The notes below the pieces were generated by a model. It saw only the letters and a list, made by a program, of their open reading frames with translations, ran no database searches and was not told the origin of the DNA. The translations under genes were made by a program, and so were the position numbers. DNA of 64,000 nucleotides from Sporanaerobacter acetigenes DSM 13106 (lineage in GTDB: Bacteria > Bacillota > Clostridia > Tissierellales > Sporanaerobacteraceae). Location: contig NZ_FQXR01000007.1 of assembly GCF_900130025.1 (NCBI RefSeq), forward strand, positions 61,996 to 125,995. Reading direction: 5' to 3'. This document shows, in pieces, positions 10,117 to 19,353 of this stretch; the first letter of the stretch is position 1, and the number at the start of each line of letters is the position of its first letter.

Positions 10117-11168
10117 AACAACCCCTCCAAATTTTCATTTGAAATTGCTGCAATAAAGAAAGCTAACAATTTAGCAGTATTTTTTACATCATTTAAATCT
10201 ATAACTTCTACAGATGTATGCATGTATCTCAATGGGATAGAAATACATAGTGTTGGTATACCTGATCTTGTAATTTGAATAGACCTGGCATCGGTACCTG
10301 TAGGTCCTGGACATACTTCATACTGTATAGGTATATTGTATTCATTACCAATATCAGCTAACTTTTTTCTAAGCCCTGAGTGAATATTTCCTCCTATAGT
10401 TATTCCAGGACCCTTGCCCATATCTAGAACATCTTCTTCTGGAAGTTCTGGAGTTGACCCAAAACCAACATCAATTGCTATACCAATATCAGGATTTATA
10501 TTATAAGTGCTAGTTATAGCACCTCTAGTCCCAACTTCTTCTTGTACAGTAGATACAAAATAAACATCTGCCTCATGATTTAAATTAGATAATTCTTTTG
10601 CACATTCATACATAGCTGCTACTCCAGTTTTATCATCTAATGCTTTTCCAGTTACTCTACTTCCTTGCAAATGTTTAAAAATCCTTCTTATAGTAATTGA
10701 ATCACCTATAGTCACCAACTTTTTTACTTCTTCTTTGCTATAGCCTACATCTATGGACATATCCTCCATTTTTACGGCCTTATTTTTTTCTGATTCATCT
10801 TGCAAATGAGGCGGTTTAGCTCCTATAACACCAAATATATCTTTTTTCCCATGTACTATAACTTCCTGTCCTAAAAGAGTTCTTGGATCAATTCCACCAA
10901 TTTTAGAAAATCTTAAAAAGCCATCATCTTCAATGGCAGTGACAATCAATCCAATTTCATCCATATGACCTGCAATCATGATTTTTGATCTTTTATTTCT
11001 ATCTTTTGAAGTCCCTTTTTTAATAGCTATAATATTCCCAAGCTTGTCCACTTGTATCTCATCAGTATATGGTTTAAAAGCTTCAACAATACTGTCTTTT
11101 AAATTATATTCATATCCAGATACACCATGAGAATTGCTTAAAATTTCAATAAATTGGCTCATCTCCAT
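10107..11168 (-). CDS. M42 family metallopeptidase (first of three in tandem)
   Basis: This is the promoter-proximal copy of the tandem, 353 aa. Conserved motifs: GHMDEIG near residue 68, ALDDKTG, QEEVGTRGA, AIDVGFGSTPE and YMHTSVEV. The AHMD seen in the other two is GHMD here, which keeps the metal-binding His and Asp. The ATG has a GGAGG ribosome binding site seven bases upstream. The three proteins are clearly related but diverged, which argues for an old triplication and possibly a hetero-oligomeric complex. General annotation is glutamyl aminopeptidase/cellulase M; a cellulase activity is not implied. Confidence 0.9.
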   Translation of the reverse strand: MEMSQFIEILSNSHGVSGYEYNLKDSIVEAFKPYTDEIQVDKLGNIIAIKKGTSKDRNKRSKIMIAGHMDEIGLIVTAIEDDGFLRFSKIGGIDPRTLLGQEVIVHGKKDIFGVIGAKPPHLQDESEKNKAVKMEDMSIDVGYSKEEVKKLVTIGDSITIRRIFKHLQGSRVTGKALDDKTGVAAMYECAKELSNLNHEADVYFVSTVQEEVGTRGAITSTYNINPDIGIAIDVGFGSTPELPEEDVLDMGKGPGITIGGNIHSGLRKKLADIGNEYNIPIQYEVCPGPTGTDARSIQITRSGIPTLCISIPLRYMHTSVEVIDLNDVKNTAKLLAFFIAAISNENLEGLLCY

Positions 11169-11268
11169 TTTCTAACCTCCTTTTTTATTTATGATAATAT
11201 TATAACATAAATATAAGAATAATTAGACCCTCTAAATATTTTTTTATTATATAATATTTTAATTCTCT

Positions 11269-12045
11269 CTACGAATCCTTTTTATAAAAAAATGTTTTCA
11301 AAGATTTAAGCTTATACCTATCAGGCAATATTATTTGTTCTGTGCTCCCCACGAACAATACTCCATTATTTGATAAACTATCATAAAATTTTTTATATAA
11401 TAATTCTTTAGCATCTTCTGTAAAATATATCATCACATTTCTACAAATTATTAAATCTAAATTTCTCGGAAATACATCTTTTAGTAAATCCATTTTTTTA
11501 AATTCAACACATTTTTTTATATCATCTTTAATTTTATAAGAACTTTCTATAGGCTCAAAATACTTGACTTTAAACTCTTTAGGCAAATTATCAAGAGATT
11601 TACTATTATAAATACCTAGTTTAGCCTTATCCATAGCACCTACATCTATATCGGAGGCTAGAATTTTAATATCTTTTAAATCAAAAAATTTGGTTAAAAG
11701 CATAACCATAGAATATGGTTCTTCTCCTGTAGAACAAGCACTACTCCATATTTTGATGTTTTTATTTTTTTTATTTATGATATCAGGCAATATTTCTTTT
11801 TCTAGAACTTCCCATTGAGAGGGATTTCTATAAAATTCAGAAACATTTATAGTTAAATAATTTACAAATTCATCAAGAAGTGCTTTATCACTTTCTAAAC
11901 CTTGAAAATAATCATCAAAATTATTAAAATTATTTCTCTTTAAAAGTGAAGTAATTCTACGTTTCATTTGTTTTTCTTTATAATAATTAAGATCAATATG
12001 TATAAAATCATTAACTTGTTTTTTAAAAACCTCATACTTGTCCAT
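11269..12045 (-). CDS. cheR: CheR-type chemoreceptor glutamate methyltransferase
   Basis: CheR methylates glutamates of methyl-accepting chemotaxis proteins using S-adenosylmethionine. The N-terminal helical domain (residues 1-75) has the basic stretch QMKRRITSLLKR. It is followed by SEFYRNPSQWEVL, the SAM-binding SSACSTGEEPYSM near residue 103, and ICRNVMIYF with GVLFVGSTEQI near the end. At 258 aa the length is typical. No other chemotaxis gene is within the window, so the receptor partner is unknown; stand-alone CheR is common in Clostridia. It appears monocistronic. Confidence 0.92.
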   Translation of the reverse strand: MDKYEVFKKQVNDFIHIDLNYYKEKQMKRRITSLLKRNNFNNFDDYFQGLESDKALLDEFVNYLTINVSEFYRNPSQWEVLEKEILPDIINKKNKNIKIWSSACSTGEEPYSMVMLLTKFFDLKDIKILASDIDVGAMDKAKLGIYNSKSLDNLPKEFKVKYFEPIESSYKIKDDIKKCVEFKKMDLLKDVFPRNLDLIICRNVMIYFTEDAKELLYKKFYDSLSNNGVLFVGSTEQIILPDRYKLKSLKTFFYKKDS

Positions 12046-12115
12046 TTATTAGCTCCTTTACATTTGTATTGTAAAAATATTCCTGTGAATTATAAATATG
12101 GGTTATAAAAAAAGG

Positions 12116-12134
12116 CTGTGGCAAAAAGCCACAG
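12116..12134 (-). terminator. intrinsic terminator downstream of ispH-rpsA
   Basis: The stem CTGTGGC/GCCACAG (12116-12122 with 12128-12134) has a 5-nt loop and is followed on the minus strand by a run of seven U. It lies 90 bp past the ispH-rpsA stop; the bases between hold no gene that I can support. Confidence 0.85.
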
Positions 12135-12224
12135 AACAACGTAAAGGGGGTCTTGATATTTTGTGAGGTCAATAATTATTTTTAACAGAAACCATTTTTT
12201 TATACATAAAACCCCCAAATATTT

Positions 12225-14189
12225 TTACTTATCTTTAATTATATCTCCAACAGTTACATCCATTTCTTTATTTTCAGTAGCGATTTCATCCTCTTTTGCT
12301 ACATCTTCCATGACTTCTTTCATACTTAAACTAATTTTTCTTTCATCTTCTTTTATATCCATAATTTTCACGGTAACTTTTTCACCTAAACTCAATTTAT
12401 CTGCAGGTCTATTTACATGCTCATTAGATATCTGTGAAACATGCACCAATCCATCTACTCCAACATCTAATCTTATAAAAGCACCAAAGTCTAGCATATT
12501 TACAACAGTTCCTTCAGCTATGTCACCAACTTTATATTCTTTAACAAATACTTCCCAAGGTTCTGGCATGGTTTGTTTTAAACCTAAAGAAACTCTTCCT
12601 TTTTTTCTGTCAAAATTCAATATTTGTACTTTTACATTTTCGCCTTCATGTACTACTTCAGATGGATGCTTGATCCTATTCCAAGACATATCAGATATAT
12701 GAATGAGACCGTCAATACCACCAATATCTACAAAAGCGCCAAAGTCTGTTATTCTCATGACCTTGCCATCAATCATTTCTCCGATTTCAAGATTATTCCA
12801 AACCTCATTTTGTTTCTTTTCAATTTCTTCTTTTTCTAATTCTTTTCTTGAAAGTATAATTCTTTTTTTGCTTCGATCGAAATCTATTATTTTTACATCA
12901 AAACTTTTATCTTTAAATACATTTAAATCTTCAACATAATTCATAGATATAAGGGAAGCTGGAATAAATCCATTTAAGCCTTTTACTATTGCTATAACGC
13001 CACCTTTTACTACATCAACAACTTTACAACTTACTTTATCTTTTTTGTTGTAAAGCTGCTCCAATTCATCCCAACCCTTTATTGCTTCCAATATTTTAGT
13101 TGATAATAAAACATTTCCTTCACCATCATCTAAACTTATTACATAAACTTCTATTTCTTCTCCCTCTTTATATAAATCTTGCGGAGAAACACTAGGATCG
13201 TTAGAAAGCTCTTCTTTTGGTATAATACCATCAGATTTGTATCCTAAATTTACCATTACTTCATCGTTGTTTAATGCTATTACTTTTCCTTTAACAATAT
13301 CACCACGGTGTAATCTAACTAATGACTCCTCTATAGCTTTTATCATTTCTTCGTTATTCATGTTTTCCATTTTATCTATAACCTCCTTAATTATCCAATC
13401 AGGTGTAGATGCACCTGCTGTTATTCCTATTGTTTGAAATTTAGGCATATTATCAATAGGTAAATCATTTAAAGTTTCTATATGAAATACATCATTACAA
13501 TACTTCTTACTTATTTCTACTAATTTATTAGTATTTGAACTATGATACCCTCCAATTACAATCATTGCCTCAACTGTTTTAGCTAATTCTTTACACGATT
13601 CTTGCCTTAAATAAGTAGCATTACATATTGTATTATATATTTTTACGTCATCTGCTTTTTTAGATATTATTTCAGATAAAGCTTTAAATTTTTCCTGCCT
13701 ATTAGTAGTTTGAGATACAATACAAATTTTATCTAAATGAGGCAAAGTTTCAGCTTCTTTTTCATCGTTTATAACAATTCCCTCATTATTACACCAGCCA
13801 TTTACTCCAATTACTTCAGGGTGGTTTTTATCACCAATTATGACAATCTTATATCCTTTTTGGAGATACTCTTTAACTTTGTCATGAATCCTTTTTACAT
13901 AAGGGCAAGTACAATCAATTATGTCTATGTTGTTTTTCGACAATTTCTCATAAGTTCCATATGGTACTCCATGTGCCCGTATTATAACCCTTCCAAGTTT
14001 TATTTCATCTGGATTTTCTATGACTTTTAATCCCTGTCTATTAAATTTTTCAACAACTTGCTTATTATGAACTAATGGTCCTAAAGAATAAATACTTTCA
14101 TTACTGTTCATTAAAGTTTCGGTAGCTTTATCTACAGCCCTTTTCACTCCAAAACAAAAGCCTGCATTTTTAGCTAACACAATTTTCAA
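12225..14189 (-). CDS. ispH: fused IspH (HMBPP reductase) and ribosomal protein S1-type protein
   Basis: Residues 1 to about 280 are IspH, the [4Fe-4S] enzyme that makes IPP and DMAPP in the final MEP-pathway step. Cluster cysteines are visible in AGFCFGVKRAV (residue 12), DCTCPYV (about 94) and CNATYLRQ (about 190). From about residue 290 there are four S1 RNA-binding repeats, the last two with the classic ITDFGAFVDI and LDFGAFIRL cores. The 654-aa fusion is known from Clostridia; the S1 half is taken to work in mRNA binding at the ribosome. The start is TTG at 14189 after an AGGAGG site. plsC lies 21 nt upstream. Confidence 0.95.
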   Translation of the reverse strand: MKIVLAKNAGFCFGVKRAVDKATETLMNSNESIYSLGPLVHNKQVVEKFNRQGLKVIENPDEIKLGRVIIRAHGVPYGTYEKLSKNNIDIIDCTCPYVKRIHDKVKEYLQKGYKIVIIGDKNHPEVIGVNGWCNNEGIVINDEKEAETLPHLDKICIVSQTTNRQEKFKALSEIISKKADDVKIYNTICNATYLRQESCKELAKTVEAMIVIGGYHSSNTNKLVEISKKYCNDVFHIETLNDLPIDNMPKFQTIGITAGASTPDWIIKEVIDKMENMNNEEMIKAIEESLVRLHRGDIVKGKVIALNNDEVMVNLGYKSDGIIPKEELSNDPSVSPQDLYKEGEEIEVYVISLDDGEGNVLLSTKILEAIKGWDELEQLYNKKDKVSCKVVDVVKGGVIAIVKGLNGFIPASLISMNYVEDLNVFKDKSFDVKIIDFDRSKKRIILSRKELEKEEIEKKQNEVWNNLEIGEMIDGKVMRITDFGAFVDIGGIDGLIHISDMSWNRIKHPSEVVHEGENVKVQILNFDRKKGRVSLGLKQTMPEPWEVFVKEYKVGDIAEGTVVNMLDFGAFIRLDVGVDGLVHVSQISNEHVNRPADKLSLGEKVTVKIMDIKEDERKISLSMKEVMEDVAKEDEIATENKEMDVTVGDIIKDK

Positions 14190-14210
14190 TTTTTATTCCT
14201 CCTAAATTCA

Positions 14211-14789
14211 TTATTTCAGAGAATAAATAGATTTAAGTATTTTTTGACTAATCGTTTTATAATCTTCTTTGGTTAATTTTTGATTGTAATATTCATGAAA
14301 ATTTATAGGCTCTCCTATAGTTATATTTACCTTACTAAAAGGTTTATATTTAGAACTCATAAAAACTGGAACAACAGGCGCTTTTCCTTTAATGGTTATA
14401 AGTCCAACTCCAGGTTTAGCCAGCTCTAGATTTTCTTCATATACTCTAGTTCCTTCAGGAAAAATACCTAGCATCTTTTCGTTCTGTAAAATTTTCACAG
14501 AGGTTCTAATTGCAGATAAATCTGCTGCTTCTCTATCAACAGGAAAAGCGCCTAGTGAAGTAAATAACCACTTTAAAAAAGCATTATTAAAAAGCTCTTT
14601 TTTAGCCATATAATGTACCTGCCTAGGAAGTGCCAATGCTAATATTAAAGGATCAAAATTGCTAGTATGATTTGCACAAATCACTACTCTTCCTTCTTTA
14701 GGTATATTATTCTTTCCAGTTACTTTAAATCTAAAAACGACTCTGAAAATAATATTCCCAATAAAATAGCATATTTTGTAGAAAAGCAT
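14211..14789 (-). CDS. plsC: 1-acyl-sn-glycerol-3-phosphate acyltransferase PlsC
   Basis: PlsC acylates lysophosphatidic acid at the membrane to give phosphatidic acid. The catalytic HxxxxD motif is ANHTSNFDP (about residues 38-46) and the substrate motif FPEGTR is near 113. A hydrophobic N-terminal stretch could sit in the membrane. At 192 aa it is at the short end of the family. It lies 3 nt after cmk and upstream of ispH-rpsA; the cmk-plsC-ispH/rpsA order is a familiar Firmicute cluster. Confidence 0.93.
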   Translation of the reverse strand: MLFYKICYFIGNIIFRVVFRFKVTGKNNIPKEGRVVICANHTSNFDPLILALALPRQVHYMAKKELFNNAFLKWLFTSLGAFPVDREAADLSAIRTSVKILQNEKMLGIFPEGTRVYEENLELAKPGVGLITIKGKAPVVPVFMSSKYKPFSKVNITIGEPINFHEYYNQKLTKEDYKTISQKILKSIYSLK

Positions 14790-14792
14790 TTT

Positions 14793-15452
14793 CTACCTCC
14801 CTTCAATTATTTTTAGAATCGTATCCACACTCTCTTCTATTGTTTGATTTGTCGTATCTACTTCTATAGCATTTTCAGCTTTAATTAAGGGAGCTATTTC
14901 TCGCGTGCTATCAATCGTATCTCTTTTTTCTAATTCTTCCTTTACTTGCTCTAATGTTATAGTTGTTTCACCTTTTTCTAACAGATCTTTATATCTCCGT
15001 TTAGCTCGTTCCTCAATGGAAGCGACTATGAAAAATTTGTAATCTGCATTTGGTAATACTACAGTTCCTATATCTCTTCCATCCATCACAATACTTTTAT
15101 CTTTGGCAATATTTCTTTGTATTCTAACCATGCCATCTCTTATTTCTTTGATTTTAGCTATATATGAAACATTTTGATTAATTATATTATCTCTTATCTG
15201 CTTGTCTACAATTTTCCCATCTAAGTAAATATGATTTTCTCTAAAATCTATCAAAGTATCCTCCAATTCTTTTAAGATGGTTTTTTCATCATTAAAATCA
15301 ATGTTTTTACACAATAATTTATAAGTAAAAGCCCTATACATTGCTCCTGTATCTATATAATCTATTTCTAATCTATTTGCTACAATTTTTGCAATTGTAC
15401 TTTTCCCTGCTCCAGCGGGTCCGTCTATAGCTATAGAAATGCTTCCATTCAT
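14793..15452 (-). CDS. cmk: cytidylate kinase
   Basis: Cmk phosphorylates CMP and dCMP. The P-loop DGPAGAGKST starts at residue 9 and is followed by YIDTGAMYRA. MDGRDIGTVVLPNA near residue 127 and the lid arginines RAKRRY also fit. The frame is open further upstream, but those codons run through the AAGGAGGA site at 15460-15467, so ATG 15452 is the start (219 aa). It is probably transcribed with plsC and ispH-rpsA. Confidence 0.95.
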   Translation of the reverse strand: MNGSISIAIDGPAGAGKSTIAKIVANRLEIDYIDTGAMYRAFTYKLLCKNIDFNDEKTILKELEDTLIDFRENHIYLDGKIVDKQIRDNIINQNVSYIAKIKEIRDGMVRIQRNIAKDKSIVMDGRDIGTVVLPNADYKFFIVASIEERAKRRYKDLLEKGETTITLEQVKEELEKRDTIDSTREIAPLIKAENAIEVDTTNQTIEESVDTILKIIEGR

Positions 15453-15479
15453 ATCAAAATCCTCCTTATGCAAAACTAC

Positions 15480-15497
15480 AACCACCTAATGGTGGTT
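15480..15497 (-). terminator. small hairpin between aroH and cmk
   Basis: The stem AACCACC/GGTGGTT with a 4-nt loop lies 13 bp before the aroH end and just upstream of the cmk ribosome binding site. The U-tract after it on the minus strand is weak, so it may be a leaky terminator or an mRNA processing/stability hairpin. Confidence 0.45.
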
Positions 15498-15510
15498 TTG
15501 ATGCTTTGTA

Positions 15511-15870
15511 TTAATTTAAATCAGGCCTTAAAATACTAGCATCACGCAAGTAAACATGACTTATTTGACTTTGTTCCATATTAGAATTACATAATAACAT
15601 TACTCTAATACATTTTTTCAAATTTCCCACAACTTCCAATTCATTAAAACACATTAATGCAGCTTTTGTATATCCCATTAATCTAGCACCCTTTGCAGGA
15701 TATTCTGAATTTAAATCTTTTGTAGTAGAAAATAAAATACTTATAACGCTATTTTTGTCTATATTATTTCTTTTTTCAATCTCTTTTATTAATTCAATAG
15801 TGCTATTGATTATGTCTTCACTGTTATTTTCATTTACAGTAATTGCACCTCTTATAGCAACTGTATTCAT
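15511..15870 (-). CDS. aroH: chorismate mutase, AroH type
   Basis: AroH converts chorismate to prephenate for phenylalanine and tyrosine synthesis. The 119-aa protein matches the trimeric Bacillus-type fold throughout: IRGAITVNENNSEDI at the N-terminus, SILFSTTKDLN, EYPAKGARLMGY, LKKCIRVMLL with the catalytic Arg, and HVYLRDASILRPDL at the C-terminus. No other aromatic amino-acid gene is nearby; pairing with cmk is seen in other Firmicutes because these genes follow the aroA region. The ATG at 15870 is well placed. Confidence 0.95.
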   Translation of the reverse strand: MNTVAIRGAITVNENNSEDIINSTIELIKEIEKRNNIDKNSVISILFSTTKDLNSEYPAKGARLMGYTKAALMCFNELEVVGNLKKCIRVMLLCNSNMEQSQISHVYLRDASILRPDLN

Positions 15871-15919
15871 ATTACCACTATCCTTTATAATTATATATTA
15901 AAAAACAAAATCACTCAAG

Positions 15920-16363
15920 CTATTTTAACCTTACTTTGCCTAAAATTTCTATACTTTGAGATGTTGAAATTATAGTATCTAACTTTGGATATTCAATATT
16001 GCTACTAACTCCAATCACTTTTACTTTTACATTATTCGTATATTTTGTTCCATCAATTTCAATTAAATCATTATCATATACTTGTATTTGTAATTCATCA
16101 CTTCCTGAAAAATCATCTATTGATTCACCATTTACTAATATTTCAGTTTGCTTATACTGTTTATCAACTAAACTAACAACAACAATACCTTTATCAAACT
16201 GTTTTTCATTCAATGGCAAAAATCTGAGTTCACTATTGTATCCTACAGTACTCATAACATTTTCATCTTTAATATTTATGAATTGTATGCACACTAATGT
16301 TATTAAGCTTATAATTGACAATGTCAAAATTATAGATTCAATTTTATTGAACAAATTGTTCAT
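15920..16363 (-). CDS. membrane-anchored protein of unknown function (possible DUF4330-like)
   Basis: I do not recognise a function. One hydrophobic segment (about residues 9-29) should anchor the protein, leaving about 115 residues outside that look beta-rich, with repeated VKV, IQV and EILV strands. The frame opens at a TTG (16375), but GGAGG falls inside those first codons, so ATG 16363 five bases downstream is the better start (147 aa). It resembles the DUF4330 type in layout only; this was not checked by alignment. It lies between aroH and a BaiN-like flavoprotein on the same strand. Confidence 0.55.
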   Translation of the reverse strand: MNNLFNKIESIILTLSIISLITLVCIQFINIKDENVMSTVGYNSELRFLPLNEKQFDKGIVVVSLVDKQYKQTEILVNGESIDDFSGSDELQIQVYDNDLIEIDGTKYTNNVKVKVIGVSSNIEYPKLDTIISTSQSIEILGKVRLK

Positions 16364-16443
16364 AGCTACCTCCAAATAATATCATTTATTTATTATTTTA
16401 TGTAATAATTATTAAAATAATGTATAATGACATCACTTTGAAG

Positions 16444-17667
16444 CTAACAATTGCTCCCGGCTAAATAACCTGTTGAATATGCAATTTGGAGATTAAATCC
16501 TCCAGTTAATGCATCTACGTCTATTACTTCACCTGCAAAATATAGTCCATCTACAATTTTGGATTCCATAGTAGATGGATTAATTTCAAATGTTGAAACA
16601 CCTCCAGAAGTAACAATGGCTTCTTCTATGGGTCTAAACTTTTTAAATTTCAATTCAATATTCTTAAAAACTTTCACAAGTCTTAATCTTTCTTCTTTCG
16701 TAATTTGGTTTATTACTTTATCTTCATCTATATTAGAAAGTTTCAATATAACAGGTATCAAATTAGCAGGCAGCAAGTCTTTTAAACCATTTTTAATTGT
16801 CTTGTTATTGTATTTATCAAAGTCTCTAAGTATTCTATTGTCTAGTTTCTCCTCGGATAATGCCGGCTTTAAATCTATAGAAAATTTTATATTTTGTTTT
16901 TGATATTTATTGATTATATTGCTCATGCTTAAAACTATGGGACCAGAAATCCCAAAATGAGTAAATAACATTTCACCAAATTCCTCATGAATTTTTTTAT
17001 TATTCACATACGCAGAAAAAATTACATTTTTTAAAGTCATTCCTTGTAGCTGTTTAGTCCAAGTTTCTTCCACTTCAATAGGTACTAGCGCTGGTTTTGG
17101 AGCAACTATTGTATGCCCTAATTTTTGGGCAAAATTATAGCCATCTCCCGTAGAACCAGTTGTAGGATAGGACTTTCCACCTGTAGCTATAATTACTTTC
17201 TCAAATTTCTCCTTTGAACCATCTCTAAATATAAGTGTGAAAACATCGCTTTCATGTACAATATCTGTTACTTCTTTATTTAGAACAATTTCTACATTAT
17301 TTGACATTAAAAACTTTCCCATAGTAGAAATGACATCGCTAGATTTATCTGTCATCGGAAAAACTCTATTGCCTCTTTCAATTTTAGTTTTTAATCCATA
17401 ACTATTTAAAAGGTTTAAAATATCTTCATTTGTAAAACTATAAAATGCACTATACAAAAATTCATTATTAGTCATTACATTGTCAAAAAAATCTTCTATA
17501 GGAGCACTATTAGTTATATTGCAGCGTCCTTTGCCCGTTATATAAAGTTTCTTGCCTATTTTGTTGTTTTTATCAAAAAGTTTTACTTTCTTTCCACGAG
17601 AGCCAGCAAATCCTGCCGCTATTATTCCAGCAGGTCCCCCTCCAATTACTGCTATATTATTACTCAT
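16444..17667 (-). CDS. HI0933/BaiN-family NAD(P)/FAD-dependent oxidoreductase
   Basis: The N-terminal Rossmann motif IGGGPAGIIAAGFAG (residues 8-22) binds FAD. GKGRCNITN near residue 46 and the C-terminal GLYFAGEVIDVDALTGGFNLQIA are hallmarks of the HI0933 family, also called BaiN after the bile-acid enzyme. At 407 aa the length is typical. Most members have no assigned substrate, so a bile-acid role should not be inferred here. It overlaps the upstream phosphatase gene by 8 nt, so the two are probably coupled. Confidence 0.88.
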   Translation of the reverse strand: MSNNIAVIGGGPAGIIAAGFAGSRGKKVKLFDKNNKIGKKLYITGKGRCNITNSAPIEDFFDNVMTNNEFLYSAFYSFTNEDILNLLNSYGLKTKIERGNRVFPMTDKSSDVISTMGKFLMSNNVEIVLNKEVTDIVHESDVFTLIFRDGSKEKFEKVIIATGGKSYPTTGSTGDGYNFAQKLGHTIVAPKPALVPIEVEETWTKQLQGMTLKNVIFSAYVNNKKIHEEFGEMLFTHFGISGPIVLSMSNIINKYQKQNIKFSIDLKPALSEEKLDNRILRDFDKYNNKTIKNGLKDLLPANLIPVILKLSNIDEDKVINQITKEERLRLVKVFKNIELKFKKFRPIEEAIVTSGGVSTFEINPSTMESKIVDGLYFAGEVIDVDALTGGFNLQIAYSTGYLAGSNC

Positions 17668-18280
17668 ATTTGTCCTCCTCTAAGTGACAAGTATCATTCA
17701 ACAATTTTATCACATTATTGCGATCACGAAACTCTATTATGCTCAAACTTGTATTGTTAAGTGTCATTCTATTGTAATATTTAAGATCTATACCTACATA
17801 TCCTAAAATAATAGTTTTTATTGTTGCACCATGAGAAACAACTAAAATATTTTTATTTGGATTAGATTTTAATATACTATCAATTTTATTCATTGCCCTC
17901 TTCTGAACTTCATACAAAGTTTCAGCACCATCCATTTTAAAATTATGAGGTTGATTTAGCCATATAAAATGTTCTTCAGAATTTTTTTCTGTCAATTCTT
18001 CTGTACTAAGTCCTTCCCAAGAACCGAATTTTATTTCTCTAAAAGCCTCGGATGGTGTTACTTGAAGATTTAGTTTTTCTCCAATTATATTAGCCGTTTC
18101 ATTTGCTCTTTTTAAATCACTTGAATATATTATGTCTATTTCTTCAGAAACTAATCTATTTGCAATTTTTTCAGCCTGTTTTTCCCCTTTAAAAGTTAAG
18201 AATGTATCTTTTTGCCCTTGAATTCTTTTCAAATTATTCCATTCCGACTCTCCATGTCTTACTAAATATAATTTTTGCAT
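17660..18280 (-). CDS. histidine phosphatase family protein (phosphoglycerate mutase-like)
   Basis: The catalytic LVRHGESEWN starts at residue 5, SSDLKRANETA lies near 57, and the second histidine is in VVSHGATIK near 150. These define the histidine phosphatase superfamily (alpha-ribazole phosphatase CobC, PhoE and phosphoglycerate mutase homologues). No cobalamin gene is nearby and substrate cannot be decided. The frame extends to 18304, but AAAGGAGA sits inside that extension and ATG 18280 is six bases downstream of it (206 aa). Confidence 0.85.
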   Translation of the reverse strand: MQKLYLVRHGESEWNNLKRIQGQKDTFLTFKGEKQAEKIANRLVSEEIDIIYSSDLKRANETANIIGEKLNLQVTPSEAFREIKFGSWEGLSTEELTEKNSEEHFIWLNQPHNFKMDGAETLYEVQKRAMNKIDSILKSNPNKNILVVSHGATIKTIILGYVGIDLKYYNRMTLNNTSLSIIEFRDRNNVIKLLNDTCHLEEDKYE

Positions 18281-18442
18281 ATTTTGTCTCCTTTCCTTTT
18301 TCACATATTATATAGATATTATAATACATTTAAAAGTTTTTTGTTATTTAGTTTATATCAATTATGATAAGATTTGTTATGATATTTATTGCTCATATGA
18401 AGGTTCTAATTTTTCTTAATATGATACTTTTAAATGAGTTTC

Positions 18443-18471
18443 AAAAAAGGCTTCCGATGGAAGCCTTTTTT
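18443..18471. terminator. bidirectional intrinsic terminator after rpiR
   Basis: A 13-bp stem (18443-18455 with 18459-18471), with GGCTTCC/GGAAGCC at its core, has a 3-nt loop and is flanked by A6/T6. It lies 4 bp after the rpiR stop and ends the kor operon. Confidence 0.92.
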
Positions 18472-18474
18472 ATA

Positions 18475-19353
18475 TTAATTATTCTTATCTTTGCTATTTA
18501 GATTGTATACACTATATTCTTTCCATATGCTTTCTAAGTCCTCAAAGTAATTAGTTATATCTTCACGTTTTTCCATACCTATAGCAATTATAAGTGCATT
18601 TATCAAACTCATTGGTGCCACTAATGAATCAACAAAAGAAACCATATTGCTATTGGCAATCAAAGTTATATCAGATATCTGTGCTGCAGGCGAAAGTATA
18701 CTGTCAGTTATGCCTATTACTTTACAGTCTTTGCCTTTTACATAATTTAATGCATCTAAAGTTCTACTGGAGTATCTAGGATAGCTGATTCCAATGACTA
18801 CATCATTGGATGTAACTTTAAGCATTTGTTCAAATACATCACTAGGTCCTGCTGTTACAACTTTTACATTATTTAAAATAAAATTTAAATAAAATCCTAA
18901 ATAGCCTGCTAAAAATGATGAACTTCTAAGTCCCAATACATATACACGTTCTCCGTTTAGAATAGTTTCAACTGCCTTTTCAAAATTGTCATAATCTAGT
19001 TCATCAAAAGTTTTACTGATATTTGCTATATCCTTTTTAAAAACTCTTTTTGAAAGATTTTCTTTGTTCGTATAATCATTTGTTAAAGATATTCTTTGTA
19101 CCGTTGTCAATTTATTTTTGACCAATTCATGTAAATCATTTTGTAAATCTCTATATCCATCATATCCTAATGTATTTGCAAATCTAACTACTGTCGATTC
19201 ACTTACTCCAACTACTTCCCCAAGCTTTGCTGCTGTCATAAAAGCAGCTTTATCATAATTAGCCATTATATATTCTGCTATTAATTTCTGACTTTTACTT
19301 AACTTAGAGAAATTCAATTGAATCAACTTGATTAAATCAGCATTTTCCTTCAT
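18475..19353 (-). CDS. RpiR/MurR-family transcriptional regulator
   Basis: An N-terminal HTH_6 domain (about residues 1-75; AAKLGEVVGVSESTVVRFANTLGY is the recognition region) is followed by a SIS domain (about 125-265) of the kind that binds phosphosugars or related ligands. At 292 aa it is a normal length. Its start overlaps korC by 17 nt, so it is the last gene of the korDABC operon and probably regulates it or related carbon metabolism. The direct repeats over the kor promoter are candidate binding sites; this link is inference. Confidence 0.88.
   Translation of the reverse strand: MKENADLIKLIQLNFSKLSKSQKLIAEYIMANYDKAAFMTAAKLGEVVGVSESTVVRFANTLGYDGYRDLQNDLHELVKNKLTTVQRISLTNDYTNKENLSKRVFKKDIANISKTFDELDYDNFEKAVETILNGERVYVLGLRSSSFLAGYLGFYLNFILNNVKVVTAGPSDVFEQMLKVTSNDVVIGISYPRYSSRTLDALNYVKGKDCKVIGITDSILSPAAQISDITLIANSNMVSFVDSLVAPMSLINALIIAIGMEKREDITNYFEDLESIWKEYSVYNLNSKDKNN

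Noticed and set aside
12144..12217. GGGGGT/ACCCCC pairing downstream of ispH-rpsA
   Set aside because: Only six pairs around a loop of more than 50 nt; unlikely to be a meaningful stem.
12163..12702. A 179-aa plus-strand ORF
   Set aside because: It lies opposite the S1 repeats of the ispH-rpsA fusion and is Ser/Thr/Phe/Ile-rich, as expected for a shadow frame of an acidic, lysine-rich protein.
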